Source: a virus
DNA length: 32,706 nucleotides
Direction: 5' to 3' (one strand)
IMG/VR virus record: IMGVR_UViG_3300032116_016245
Location: 1-32,706 of that record
Shown here: positions 14,347 to 22,774 of the stretch, piece after piece
How positions within the stretch are numbered: position 1 is the stretch's first letter
How the letters are laid out: every line of letters starts with the position of its first letter
Notes under the pieces: model-generated
What the model saw: only the letters and a program-made list of their open reading frames with translations
Told to the model about the DNA's origin: nothing
Database searches by the model: none
Made by a program: the position numbers and the translations under genes

Positions 14347-15851
14347 AAAGTTTTTATGATAGTAATGCCGATAAGGCAGAAAAACAGTTATCTGTAATTT
14401 CTAATAGCATGTGTTATGCTAAATGGGCACAAGTTTCTTTACACTTAACTAATGGAAGAACACACAGTTGTTATCATCCTCCCACGCATCCAATACCATT
14501 AGAATTATTGAAGGAAGATCCTTCAATATTGCATAATACACCACATAAAAAGGAAGAAAGAAAACTAATGTTGGCCGGCGAGCGCCCAGCCGGTTGTGAA
14601 TATTGCTGGAGGATAGAAGATGTTGGGGGAAGAAGTGACAGAATTTATAGAAGTGGTGAGCCCTGGGCTCAAAATTCTGTTAAAGAAATACAAAAAGTTG
14701 GTGCCGAAGATAATATAGAACCAAGATATGTGGAAGTAAATTTTAATCAAGCATGTAATTTTAAATGCAGCTATTGTAGCCCCCATCTAAGTTCTACGTG
14801 GGAGGAAGAAATAAAACAACATGGTTCTTATAAAATACATGAGGGCGAACACAACAATATTTTTTATTTAAAACGTGATGGACTCATGCCATTAAAAGTA
14901 TCTAATAGGGATAATCCATATGTAGAGGCTTTTTGGGAATGGTGGCCTAAACTATATAAAAATCTTGAAGTTTTTAGAATGACTGGCGGAGAACCATTAA
15001 TGGATCATAATACTTTTAAAGTGTTAGATTACATCAATGAAAATCCAAATTCAGATTTAGAACTGAGCATTACTTCTAATTTATGTCCCCCGAACCAAGA
15101 ATTATTACATAAATTTGTAGAAAAAATAAAAAAAATCGAAGAAATACATATTTGGAAAGATGATGAAAAATTTAATCCGAGTTCTGGTAATCATTGGTAC
15201 GTTCAGCCTGCGTGTAAAAACGTAACCGTTTTTGTGAGTTTAGATTCGTATGGACAACACGCTGAATATATACGTCATGGTATGAATTTTAAACAATTGC
15301 AAAAAAATATTGAATATATTTTAAAAGAAACTAATCAAGTTAACATTACTTTTATTAATACTTTTAACATTTTAAGTTTACCTAAGTTTGATAAATTTTT
15401 ACAGTACATATTAAAGCTACGAGAAAAATATTCTAGAGAAAAACAAGGAATTAAAAAAATTCCTATAATTGATCCTTGGTATAAACACCCAGATTTTATT
15501 TTAAATCCTAGACAGCGTATAGGATTTGATATTCCACTGTTACGATATCCTTTATGGCAGTGTATACAAATACTACCGCCTAAATATCATAAATATCTGG
15601 AAAAATCCATAAAGTTCATGAAAGAGAATAGGTCAGATGAAGTTAAACAAGATTTCCGAGGATTTAGAGACTTTGAAATTGATAAAGCTGAAAGAAATCT
15701 ACAATGGATGAAGGAAGGTGCTAATATGAAACCTTCAGAAAAAGAAATTGCTTTAAAAAATTTAAAATTATTTTTTAAACAACATGATGAGCGCAGAAAA
15801 ACTAATTTCACACAGACTTTTCCGGAATTAAAAGAACTTTTAGAGGATTAA
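14343..15851 (+). CDS. Radical SAM enzyme with N-terminal cysteine cluster, twitch-type (copy 2)
   Basis: The 502-residue protein is a paralogue of the one at 9847. It has CNFKCSYC at 138-145 and GGEP at 215-218, preceded by C24, C43, C85 and C88 in a CYAKW ... CYHPP ... CEYCW pattern. Long N-terminal phrases are shared, for example HSCYHPP, the LHNTP block and NPYVEAFWEWW against NPYVKAWWDWW. The C-terminal 150 residues differ more, with an insertion around IIDPWYKHPDFILNPRQR. The two probably act on related substrates or sequential sites. The start is coupled to the SGNH gene upstream, and the next SGNH gene starts on the base after its stop. Confidence 0.85.
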   Translation: MKSFYDSNADKAEKQLSVISNSMCYAKWAQVSLHLTNGRTHSCYHPPTHPIPLELLKEDPSILHNTPHKKEERKLMLAGERPAGCEYCWRIEDVGGRSDRIYRSGEPWAQNSVKEIQKVGAEDNIEPRYVEVNFNQACNFKCSYCSPHLSSTWEEEIKQHGSYKIHEGEHNNIFYLKRDGLMPLKVSNRDNPYVEAFWEWWPKLYKNLEVFRMTGGEPLMDHNTFKVLDYINENPNSDLELSITSNLCPPNQELLHKFVEKIKKIEEIHIWKDDEKFNPSSGNHWYVQPACKNVTVFVSLDSYGQHAEYIRHGMNFKQLQKNIEYILKETNQVNITFINTFNILSLPKFDKFLQYILKLREKYSREKQGIKKIPIIDPWYKHPDFILNPRQRIGFDIPLLRYPLWQCIQILPPKYHKYLEKSIKFMKENRSDEVKQDFRGFRDFEIDKAERNLQWMKEGANMKPSEKEIALKNLKLFFKQHDERRKTNFTQTFPELKELLED

Positions 15852-16700
15852 ATGAAAAAAAAACTACTAATTACATTGGGGTGTAGTTACACAGAGGGTG
15901 TGGGGGCGTATTCTGATGATATAGAAAAACCTTTAACTAAAAAAGAAAGAAAAAATGACCTTATACCACAAAGCATTTATCAATTGCATCGTCCAAATTT
16001 TCATAAAGAAGGATGGCCGATAAAATTACAAAAACTATTAGGGTATGATTATTGTATTAATAAAGGGCTTGGAGGATCTTCTACTTCCGGCCAAGCTAAA
16101 AGATTTATAGAAAAATTAGAGGATTATAAAAATTTACAAACTGAGTATGATATTTTTATTTTTTGGTTAATGACTTTTCCGTCTAGAATAAGTTTTTATA
16201 CTGGAGGAAGAGTTACTGATTTATTATTAGGTGCAAATACCAATACTAAGTTTCAAACACATCCGTTAATGATGGAATATTTTACTTTCATAGAAAATCC
16301 AGACTTAGACATGTGCCTAGAACAAATTTTTTATGTCAAGGTGATAAATGAAATTTGTGAAAAATATGGTATGAATTTTCTTTATGGGGGTTTTAATAAT
16401 TTTATAACTACTAATATACAACTGCTTGCGCCCGAGTTAAAAGATAAAGCTATTGATTCAGAATGGGATAGTTTATCTAAAAATTTAAAACCAGAACATT
16501 TGTCGGAAATTTGTGACCATCCTAATGCTAAAGGATACACTGTTATGGCTGAAAATATCTTTGAGAGAATAAAATCTCTTCATCCACACTTAGTAAATAG
16601 TGTGCCTGCTACAGATTCTTCTTGGATTTGGGATGGCAATGGAAAAGTTTATACAGCTCCTGACGAACTTTATACCAATAATAGGCCTCGCGTAAAATGA
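15852..16700 (+). CDS. SGNH-like protein (copy 3)
   Basis: The 282-residue protein opens with LLITLGCSYTEGVGA (5-19), a block I motif with the serine at 12, and has LGGSSTSGQAKRF as block II and ICDHPNAKGYTVMAENI near the end as block V. The catalytic set therefore looks complete. No export signal is present. The start abuts the radical SAM stop with no gap, and the end overlaps the carbamoyltransferase start by ATGA. A radical SAM gene followed by an SGNH gene occurs twice in the cassette, with one extra gene between them in the first case. Confidence 0.7.
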   Translation: MKKKLLITLGCSYTEGVGAYSDDIEKPLTKKERKNDLIPQSIYQLHRPNFHKEGWPIKLQKLLGYDYCINKGLGGSSTSGQAKRFIEKLEDYKNLQTEYDIFIFWLMTFPSRISFYTGGRVTDLLLGANTNTKFQTHPLMMEYFTFIENPDLDMCLEQIFYVKVINEICEKYGMNFLYGGFNNFITTNIQLLAPELKDKAIDSEWDSLSKNLKPEHLSEICDHPNAKGYTVMAENIFERIKSLHPHLVNSVPATDSSWIWDGNGKVYTAPDELYTNNRPRVK

Positions 16701-18157
16701 GTAATTTAATTTGGGGAGTTTCCGCTCCCGGTCATGATGCATCTATAACGGTTATAAAAGATAACGAAATATTATTTGCATCACAAAGCGAAAGATATTC
16801 TGGGTTAAAAAATGATCCTAATATAAACCTAGGCATAGTCAAAGACGCATTAAAATATGGTAATCCTGATTTAGTTATATGGCATGAAAATCCTTATTTA
16901 AAGTGTCTACGTGGTTTATATGCCGGGCAAGGATTGCAATTTCATAATCCGAAAAAATATCTAAGAAAATATGGTATTAATGCACCCGTTGAGTTCGTTG
17001 GTCACCATCACAGCCATGCGGCTGGGGGATATTACACATCTCCATTTAGAGAAGCAGCCGTTCTTGTAATAGATGCTATAGGTGAGTTTGATACTACTAC
17101 TATATGGCATGGAAAGGGGACTAGACTACAGAAAAAAATGTCTCTCAAGTATCCGCATAGTTTGGGGTTATGGTATTCAGCTATGACACATCGAATTGGA
17201 TTAAAACCTAACGAAGAAGAATATATATTGATGGGTATGGCAGCATACGGCGATCCATTAAAATATACTTCTATAATATTAGAAGATTTTTTTGATAGTA
17301 AAAAATTATTAAAGCTAAATCACAATCTTCATAGAGGATGTTCCTGGTGGAGACCAGAATTAAACACTGAACAAGACAAGTATGATATTGCAGCTGCAAC
17401 ACAATTCATATATGAACTTCATTTGCACGATTTATTAGATAAAACAAAAAAAATAACAAATTCTGATAATGTAGTATTAAGCGGAGGCTGTGCATTAAAT
17501 TGTGTGGCGAATGAAATAGCTTTTAAGTATTTTAAAAATGTTTGGATTATGCCAAACCCAGGGGACGCTGGAAATAGTTTAGGTTGTGTTGCTGCTTTTC
17601 AGGAAGAATTTTTAAATTGGAAGAATCCATATCTGGGCCATGATATCGGTAATAGATACCCAAATGAAGTATTGATAGATACATTGTTAGAAAACAAAAT
17701 TGCTGGTGTAGCTGCCGGCCGGTCTGAATTTGGACCAAGAGCTTTAGGTCATAGAAGTTTATTAGCAGATCCACGTGGAAATAATATAAAAGATATGGTA
17801 AATGTTATTAAACAACGACAAAAATTTCGCCCTTTCGCCCCTGCTATTTTGGCTGAACATGCTCATAAGTATTTTCATTTACCATGTAAAGACTCTCCCT
17901 ACATGCAATTTACAGCAACATGTAAACATCCTTTAGAATTTCCTGCCATCGTTCATGTAGACGGAACATCTAGAGTTCAAACTGTCTCTGAAAAAGATTC
18001 ACCAGACTTTTATAAATTTTTAAAATGCTGGTATGAAGAAACAGGTTGTCCAATGATTTTAAACACTAGTTTAAATATAAAAGGAAAACCCATGGTTAAT
18101 ACTCAAACAGATGCCATGGATTTTGAAAACATGTATAACATACCGGTATTATTTTAA
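16697..18157 (+). CDS. NodU/CmcH-family carbamoyltransferase
   Basis: These enzymes transfer a carbamoyl group from carbamoyl phosphate, through an adenylate, to a hydroxyl on a small molecule, sugar or base. The 486-residue protein has the N-terminal ASKHA-like part with GVSAPGHDASI at 7-17, GHHHSHAAG at 102-110, VIDAIGEFDTTTIW, MGMAAYGDP, VVLSGGCALNCVANE and NPGDAGNSLG. The C-terminal YrdC-like part shows SEFGPRALGHRSLLADPR, FRPFAPAIL and LNTSLNIKGKPMV. It is somewhat shorter than typical members. Phage homologues acting on 5-hydroxymethylcytosine have been reported, and antibiotic or sugar carbamoylation is the other known role. In this cassette a glycan or nucleotide target is possible. 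Confidence 0.88.
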   Translation: MSNLIWGVSAPGHDASITVIKDNEILFASQSERYSGLKNDPNINLGIVKDALKYGNPDLVIWHENPYLKCLRGLYAGQGLQFHNPKKYLRKYGINAPVEFVGHHHSHAAGGYYTSPFREAAVLVIDAIGEFDTTTIWHGKGTRLQKKMSLKYPHSLGLWYSAMTHRIGLKPNEEEYILMGMAAYGDPLKYTSIILEDFFDSKKLLKLNHNLHRGCSWWRPELNTEQDKYDIAAATQFIYELHLHDLLDKTKKITNSDNVVLSGGCALNCVANEIAFKYFKNVWIMPNPGDAGNSLGCVAAFQEEFLNWKNPYLGHDIGNRYPNEVLIDTLLENKIAGVAAGRSEFGPRALGHRSLLADPRGNNIKDMVNVIKQRQKFRPFAPAILAEHAHKYFHLPCKDSPYMQFTATCKHPLEFPAIVHVDGTSRVQTVSEKDSPDFYKFLKCWYEETGCPMILNTSLNIKGKPMVNTQTDAMDFENMYNIPVLF

Positions 18158-18158
18158 T

Positions 18159-19088
18159 ATGAATAAAGTTGCGTTTATTGCGTGTGGTCTTTTACGAGAA
18201 TTTTCATCCTGTTATCCTTCTTGGAACATTTTTGATTCCCAAGATAATTATGTTTTCACATGGGATTTAGATTATAAAAAATCTTGCCTTGAAAAGCCTA
18301 TACCATCTATAACTAAAATTGAAGACCTTATAGAAGCTAAAGATAAAAAAATTATATTAGACTACCAGGTGTATAAAGATAATGGCAATATTAACCCTAC
18401 TTTAAAGAGTCCTTTTCTATGGTCTTATGTGGAAGATAATATCTCATATGATTATGATTATGTTTTATTGACTAGACCAGACATGTATTTCTATAAGCGA
18501 AGATTTCCTACTTTAATACACCCGGGAGAAAATGAAATACAAGTTTTTTGTATAGATGGTCCTTTAATGGGAGATTATGTTTTTTTTATGCGAAGAAGCA
18601 CATATAGTGTGTTTGTTAAGTATTTTTCAGACTATATCACAAAAAATGAACACATGCATATGATTCATCATCAATTAACAGATTTTTTTGATAAACATAA
18701 AAATTTCATTATAAATGATAATCTAAAAAAATTTTTCATGTGTGATATACGACGGCCTTCAGTGATTTTGTCAGCTATTGGTGAAGAATCTTTTATGTGT
18801 AATTTATCTGAGGAATTCAAAATTAGTTTTGATAGATGCAGGCCACCAGAAAGAATAGGTGTTCCTTACGAAATAGCATTATTATTAATTAATCCAACAA
18901 TACTAACACCAAAAGAAAGAGACCTAGCATTACATAAACTAAATACACCAATCATTAATTATTCTCATAAGATTTTTGAAGCTGAATCCTTAGAAATAGG
19001 TTTGGACAAAATTAAAACTTATACTTATTTAACTGGGCGTACTTTTAAAGATATATTAACTGTTAATATGGAAGAATTAAATGTCTAA
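18159..19088 (+). CDS. Putative glycosyltransferase-like protein, tandem duplicate A
   Basis: The ATG at 18159 is one base after the carbamoyltransferase stop; an in-frame ATG at 18111 would overlap that gene. The 309-residue product begins VAFIACGLLREFSSCYPSWN and has DNYVFTWDLDY and then YDYDYVLLTRPDM. The 'LR-F--C-PSW ... D-hh-TW ... RPD' pattern is found in uncharacterised viral and bacterial proteins that I associate with sugar transfer. No catalytic assignment is possible. The next gene is a tandem copy with near-identical DNA over the first 114 bases of the shared part. The two genes overlap by eight bases. Confidence 0.55.
   Translation: MNKVAFIACGLLREFSSCYPSWNIFDSQDNYVFTWDLDYKKSCLEKPIPSITKIEDLIEAKDKKIILDYQVYKDNGNINPTLKSPFLWSYVEDNISYDYDYVLLTRPDMYFYKRRFPTLIHPGENEIQVFCIDGPLMGDYVFFMRRSTYSVFVKYFSDYITKNEHMHMIHHQLTDFFDKHKNFIINDNLKKFFMCDIRRPSVILSAIGEESFMCNLSEEFKISFDRCRPPERIGVPYEIALLLINPTILTPKERDLALHKLNTPIINYSHKIFEAESLEIGLDKIKTYTYLTGRTFKDILTVNMEELNV
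18168..18281 (+). repeat. Direct repeat unit, first copy (second at 19093-19206)
   Basis: Bases 18168-18281 and 19093-19206 are aligned at a constant offset of 925 and differ only at 18269/19194 (A against G), so 113 of 114 bases match. A second identical stretch of 40 bases occurs at 18447-18486 and 19378-19417. Sequence between and after these is clearly different, so the repeats lie in the 5' parts of two paralogous genes. Confidence 0.9.
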
Positions 19089-20043
19089 ACGAGTTGCGTT
19101 TATTGCGTGTGGTCTTTTACGAGAATTTTCATCCTGTTATCCTTCTTGGAACATTTTTGATTCCCAAGATAATTATGTTTTCACATGGGATTTGGATTAT
19201 AAAAAAACAGGTATTGATACTCGTTTAGAGTTATCGTCTAATGTAAAAACACAAGAATTATATAAAGCAAAAAAAGAAAAAGGAATTATTAATTACGAAA
19301 TTTATAAGGATGAAAACAAATTATTATATAACCACAAAAATTCTTTTTTGTGGTCTTATGTAGAGGATAGAATCTCTTATGATTATGATTATGTTTTATT
19401 GACTAGACCAGACATGTTTATAAAGGTATTAGATGGTCACAGTTTTTCCTTTCCAAAGGAAAATGAGATACAAACTAATCATCTAAATTTAGAAGCAAGA
19501 ATGGTCAGTGACACTATATTTTTTATGAGAAGAACTACCTATGCTTTATTTGCAAAAAAAATATTTACCTTTATAAGTTCTTATGGACCTGGTAGCATAC
19601 ATCATATTCTTACAGATTTTTTTAATAAAAATGCAGAATTTATTGTAAATAACAATTTACAAAAAAGTTTATTTTGTGAGATATATCGGCCATCTTTAGT
19701 AAATCAATCTTATACTCCAGCATTATTCCCATATCATATAGTAGAAACTACTAAACTATACTGGGATAAATTTCATAGGCCTGACCAACATGTGCATTAT
19801 GACTTTGCAATTGTGTTGCTTAATAATACTATAGCTACACCTGATGAAAGATTTAATTTCTTGAATAGTATACAAAACCAATTAAACAAACATTACAATT
19901 TCAATTTCAATTATAAAATATTTGAGTCTAGCTCCAAAGAACTAGGAATAGATAAAGTTCTTAAATACACAGAAATATCGGATAAAAAAATCAATAAAAT
20001 AGTGGTGTGTAATATGCAAACTGGTGAAATTGAAATGGTTTAA
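19081..20043 (+). CDS. Putative glycosyltransferase-like protein, tandem duplicate B
   Basis: The 320-residue product shares the opening VAFIACGLLREFSSCYPSWN, the NYVFTWDLDYKK block and YDYDYVLLTRPDM with its upstream neighbour, but the rest has diverged. Shared weaker phrases include FLWSYVED, FFMRR-TY and the ending region KIFE. Identity concentrated at the N-terminus suggests either a recent duplication with fast divergence elsewhere or gene conversion. It is the last gene of the AT-rich cassette; a hairpin and then the ligase promoter follow. Function is unassigned. Confidence 0.55.
   Translation: MSKRVAFIACGLLREFSSCYPSWNIFDSQDNYVFTWDLDYKKTGIDTRLELSSNVKTQELYKAKKEKGIINYEIYKDENKLLYNHKNSFLWSYVEDRISYDYDYVLLTRPDMFIKVLDGHSFSFPKENEIQTNHLNLEARMVSDTIFFMRRTTYALFAKKIFTFISSYGPGSIHHILTDFFNKNAEFIVNNNLQKSLFCEIYRPSLVNQSYTPALFPYHIVETTKLYWDKFHRPDQHVHYDFAIVLLNNTIATPDERFNFLNSIQNQLNKHYNFNFNYKIFESSSKELGIDKVLKYTEISDKKINKIVVCNMQTGEIEMV
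19093..19206 (+). repeat. Direct repeat unit, second copy (first at 18168-18281)
   Basis: This is the partner of the unit at 18168-18281, with 113 of 114 bases the same. It encodes the N-terminal block of duplicate B. Confidence 0.9.
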
Positions 20044-20079
20044 TTAACCATTGACATCACCATTCTTGTACATTATATT
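20034..20079 (+). promoter_or_regulatory. Hairpin followed by sigma70-like promoter, TTGACA-N17-TATATT
   Basis: A perfect inverted repeat AATGGTT-TAATT-AACCATT spans 20034-20052, across the end of the upstream gene. It has no T-run, so it is a weak terminator at best, or an operator. It runs into TTGACA at 20051-20056, and TATATT follows at 20074-20079 with a 17-base spacer. AGGAGG at 20093-20098 then precedes the ligase ATG at 20103. The promoter restarts transcription after the AT-rich cassette. Confidence 0.7.
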
Positions 20080-20102
20080 TCATAGTAACTCAAGGAGGAA
20101 CT

Positions 20103-21416
20103 ATGGAATATATTTTTCGTGCCCTGGCTGGAACTACCAGTCGGTTAGAAAAGGAAGCCATTTTAAAGAAGCACGCTGATGAACCTAATCTCAAGCGAGC
20201 ATTATTTCTTGCTTTAGATCCATATACGCAATTTTTCATTCGTCGCATTCCGCCTTACAAGACCGGCGTAATTAAGAGTAAACTTACACTTGAACAGGCA
20301 CTCACTGAGCTTGAGAAACTTTCTTCTCGCCAGCTTACAGGCAATGCTGCATTTCAGCATCTACAATGGATTTTGGAATCATTACCTGCTGAAGATGCTT
20401 ATGTTATTGAACGCATCATTGAGAAGGATTTGCGTTGTGGTGTTTCAGATGCCACTGTTAATAAAATTTTTCCCGGGTTGATTCCTACATATCCTGTCAT
20501 GTTAGCATCAGGATATGAAGAACGACTCATGGATGCCATGAAATATCCCGCCATGGCGCAGTTGAAGTTGGATGGCATGCGTTTCAATGCTATTGTGGAA
20601 AACGGGAAGGTGACATTCCGTTCTCGTAATGGAAAAATTATTGATTTACTTGGTAACTTAGAAGAGGACTTTCAAAAGCTAGCTAGAGAAATTTCTAGTA
20701 CCACCAAAACACCCAATGTTGTATTTGATGGTGAATTGATTGTGAAGGATAATTCTGGAATCATGAATCGTCAAAAAGGTAATGGTATTCTGAACAAGGC
20801 TGTAAAGGGGACTATCAAGGATGCAGAGGCAGCACTTGTTCACGCCACCATCTGGGATGTAATTCCGCTTGAAAGTTTCAAGATTGGTTTTTATAACAAG
20901 TATTACAAGGAACGTTTTGAGATGTTGGTGGCATTAGATTGGTATTTCATTGAAAAAATTTCTTTAATTACTACACAAATTGTGCAAAGTAAAGAAGAAG
21001 CACAGCAAGTATTTCAAGAATATTTTTCACGTGGAGAAGAAGGTATCATTCTAAAGGATTCCTGGGGATTGTGGGAGGACAAGCGTACCAAATCACAAAT
21101 CAAGTTTAAAGGTGAGTTGGAATGTGATTTGTTGTGTGTTGATTGGCAAGAAGGTACAGGAAAGAATGTTGGCAAATTGGGTGCTCTTGTATTGGAATCC
21201 TCTGATAGTTTGGTGAAAGTAAATGTGGGATCTGGATTTACCGACGAACAGCGTGATAAATACACTAGAGAGAACACAGTAGGGAAGATTGTTGCTGTGA
21301 AGTATAATGCTCGTATTCAGGACAAAAAGACATTACAACACAGTTTATTTCTTCCAGTCTTTCTTGAACTTCGTGAGGATAAGGATCATGCCGATTCTGC
21401 ATCTTCTATCAAGTAG
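20103..21416 (+). CDS. 30: ATP-dependent DNA ligase, T4 gp30-like
   Basis: The 437-residue enzyme seals nicks in DNA, using an AMP-lysine intermediate. Lys155 in KLDGMR (155-160) is the adenylated residue of motif I. FDGELIVK is motif III, EEGIILKD is motif IV and KSQIKFKGE is motif V. The N-terminal 130 residues, with RRIPPYKTG and LRCGVSDATVNKIFPGLIPTYPVMLA, form the DNA-binding domain seen in T4 ligase. The length is slightly below the 487 of T4. It follows its own promoter and a strong AGGAGG. Its DNA is less AT-rich than the cassette before it, as expected of a core phage gene. Confidence 0.92.
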   Translation: MEYIFRALAGTTSRLEKEAILKKHADEPNLKRALFLALDPYTQFFIRRIPPYKTGVIKSKLTLEQALTELEKLSSRQLTGNAAFQHLQWILESLPAEDAYVIERIIEKDLRCGVSDATVNKIFPGLIPTYPVMLASGYEERLMDAMKYPAMAQLKLDGMRFNAIVENGKVTFRSRNGKIIDLLGNLEEDFQKLAREISSTTKTPNVVFDGELIVKDNSGIMNRQKGNGILNKAVKGTIKDAEAALVHATIWDVIPLESFKIGFYNKYYKERFEMLVALDWYFIEKISLITTQIVQSKEEAQQVFQEYFSRGEEGIILKDSWGLWEDKRTKSQIKFKGELECDLLCVDWQEGTGKNVGKLGALVLESSDSLVKVNVGSGFTDEQRDKYTRENTVGKIVAVKYNARIQDKKTLQHSLFLPVFLELREDKDHADSASSIK

Positions 21417-21424
21417 GGGGATAT

Positions 21425-21604
21425 ATGGAGAAACATGAAGAATACTATGAAGAGTTGGAACGCCGCCTTCAATATTTTCGTACAGATATTGAAGAAGAAT
21501 TAGACAATATTGAACGATTAGTATCAGGAAATGAATCTGCTGTGTTGTTGTTAAGTTGGGTTCGTGATGCTATTGCTCGTGTTGCAGAAAACTATGAAAC
21601 ATAA
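21425..21604 (+). CDS. Small charged helical protein
   Basis: The 59-residue product starts MEKHEEYYEELERRLQYFRT, rich in Glu and Arg, and ends WVRDAIARVAENYET. It looks wholly helical, likely a short coiled coil in its first 35 residues. GGGGGATAT just before the ATG is an acceptable ribosome site, and only eight bases separate it from the ligase stop. No family is recognised. The composition and position support a real gene. Confidence 0.55.
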   Translation: MEKHEEYYEELERRLQYFRTDIEEELDNIERLVSGNESAVLLLSWVRDAIARVAENYET

Positions 21605-21612
21605 ATAAAAAT

Positions 21613-21879
21613 ATGCCGACTTATGAATATCTCTGTGAAAAATGTGAGCATTATTTCACACAATTTCGTAGTATCTCAACCATGAATCTACCAGAGGAGG
21701 AACCTTGTCCGAACTGTAGTGAGGTAGCCGTCAAGAAAGTGATGTTGACTGCACCTGCTATAGGTGATGCTGTTCGACTCCGTATTCGACGACCCGATGG
21801 TGGATTCAAAGAGGTACTACAAAAGATTCATGAAAAAACTCCAGGTTCAACTATCAAAAATAATAGCAGTTTCATTTGA
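21613..21879 (+). CDS. FmdB-type zinc ribbon protein
   Basis: The 88-residue protein starts MPTYEYLCEKCEHYFTQFRS and continues to PCPNCSE, giving the CxxC-CxxC zinc ribbon of the FmdB/putative regulatory family. MPTYEY at the extreme N-terminus is diagnostic. Phages of this group sometimes carry such ribbons; their function is not known, though regulatory roles have been proposed. No good ribosome site is visible before the ATG. CATAAATA at 21600-21607 resembles the T4 late promoter but lies so close to the ATG that a transcript would be almost leaderless. A clear terminator follows. Confidence 0.8.
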   Translation: MPTYEYLCEKCEHYFTQFRSISTMNLPEEEPCPNCSEVAVKKVMLTAPAIGDAVRLRIRRPDGGFKEVLQKIHEKTPGSTIKNNSSFI

Positions 21880-21897
21880 TGAAATCTGTTTGGCTGT

Positions 21898-21933
21898 ACT
21901 CCGGTGGGGCTCGCGCCTCCCCGGAGTTTTTTT
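21898..21933 (+). terminator. Rho-independent terminator
   Basis: ACTCCGG at 21898-21904 pairs with CCGGAGT at 21921-21927. Inside, GGGGC pairs with GCCTC (one G-U wobble) around a TCGC loop, separated from the outer stem by one T-C mismatch. Seven T residues lie at 21927-21933. The GC-rich stem stands out against the AT-rich surroundings. It ends the ligase to FmdB unit before phoH. Confidence 0.85.
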
Positions 21934-21956
21934 ACCTTTAACCCAACGAGAGTTGT

Positions 21957-22715
21957 ATGTCAAGAAAGAAACGCCTCAAGCTAGTCTCGTCCGAAACGTA
22001 CATTGTCCAAGAAGAACAAGAATCAAAGTATAAAGTACGATTAGCTGACCTCAAAGACATTTATCCCCTCACCTATAACCAAGAGACATTCTTCAATTAT
22101 TATCGAAAAGGAAACAAAGCACTTCTCCTGCATGGCGTTGCAGGAACAGGAAAAACATACATTGCCATGTATAATGCCTTTCGTGAAATTTTAGAAAATT
22201 CAGAATATAAAAAACTCGTTGTTGTTCGTTCTGCTGTACCATCCCGAGATATTGGATTTCTACCAGGTTCAGAAAAAGAAAAAGTAGAAGTGTATTCATT
22301 ACCATATCAAGAAATTTGTTCCGATTTATTTCCTCGTTTTGGAGACAAGGCCTATATCAAGCTCAAGGAACAAAGTCTCATCAATTTCATGGTGACATCT
22401 TATGTGCGTGGATTAACTTTAGATAATTGTATCGTGATTGTCGATGAGGCACAAAATATGACGGATATGGAATTGAATAGTATCATGACTCGTGTTGGTC
22501 AAAATACAAAAATCATTTTCTGTGGAGATTTCCGGCAAACAGATTTAAATAAGCGTCATGACATGTCAGGATTAAAGCAATTCATGGCAATTGCCAACCA
22601 TATGCCGTCATTTCGTCATGTGGAATTTGATGTGGAAGACATTGTTCGTGGACCATTAGTCAAGGAATATATTATTGCCCGATTGGCATGTGAGGATTTA
22701 ATGGTAGCATCTTGA
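21957..22715 (+). CDS. phoH: PhoH-like ATPase
   Basis: The 252-residue protein has Walker A GVAGTGKT at 60-67, VVRSAVPSRDIGFLPGS at 89-105 and Walker B VDEAQNMT at 162-169, with FCGDFRQTD after it. These are hallmarks of the PhoH family, very common in marine phages and thought to be RNA-linked ATPases or helicase-like factors; the exact phage role is unsettled. The KH or PIN domains found in some cellular relatives are absent, so this is the short phage form. It follows the terminator at 21898-21933. Its stop TGA lies inside the TTGACA of the next promoter. Confidence 0.9.
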   Translation: MSRKKRLKLVSSETYIVQEEQESKYKVRLADLKDIYPLTYNQETFFNYYRKGNKALLLHGVAGTGKTYIAMYNAFREILENSEYKKLVVVRSAVPSRDIGFLPGSEKEKVEVYSLPYQEICSDLFPRFGDKAYIKLKEQSLINFMVTSYVRGLTLDNCIVIVDEAQNMTDMELNSIMTRVGQNTKIIFCGDFRQTDLNKRHDMSGLKQFMAIANHMPSFRHVEFDVEDIVRGPLVKEYIIARLACEDLMVAS

Positions 22716-22739
22716 CATAGAACATATACCGTGTATATT
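22712..22739 (+). promoter_or_regulatory. sigma70-like promoter, TTGACA-N16-TATATT
   Basis: TTGACA at 22712-22717 and TATATT at 22734-22739 with a 16-base spacer lie 36 bases before the TonB receptor start. The layout, including the stop codon inside the -35 box and the sequence around the -10 box, closely matches the promoter at 2387-2414. This ties the receptor gene to the phage promoter set. Confidence 0.7.
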
Positions 22740-22774
22740 TCCAATAAATAGTTATTAACCTTAAAAAGAAATAT

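Noticed and set aside
21600-21607. T4-type late promoter CATAAATA
   Set aside because: It differs from TATAAATA at the first base and lies only five bases before the ATG. In AT-rich DNA one such match is not convincing.
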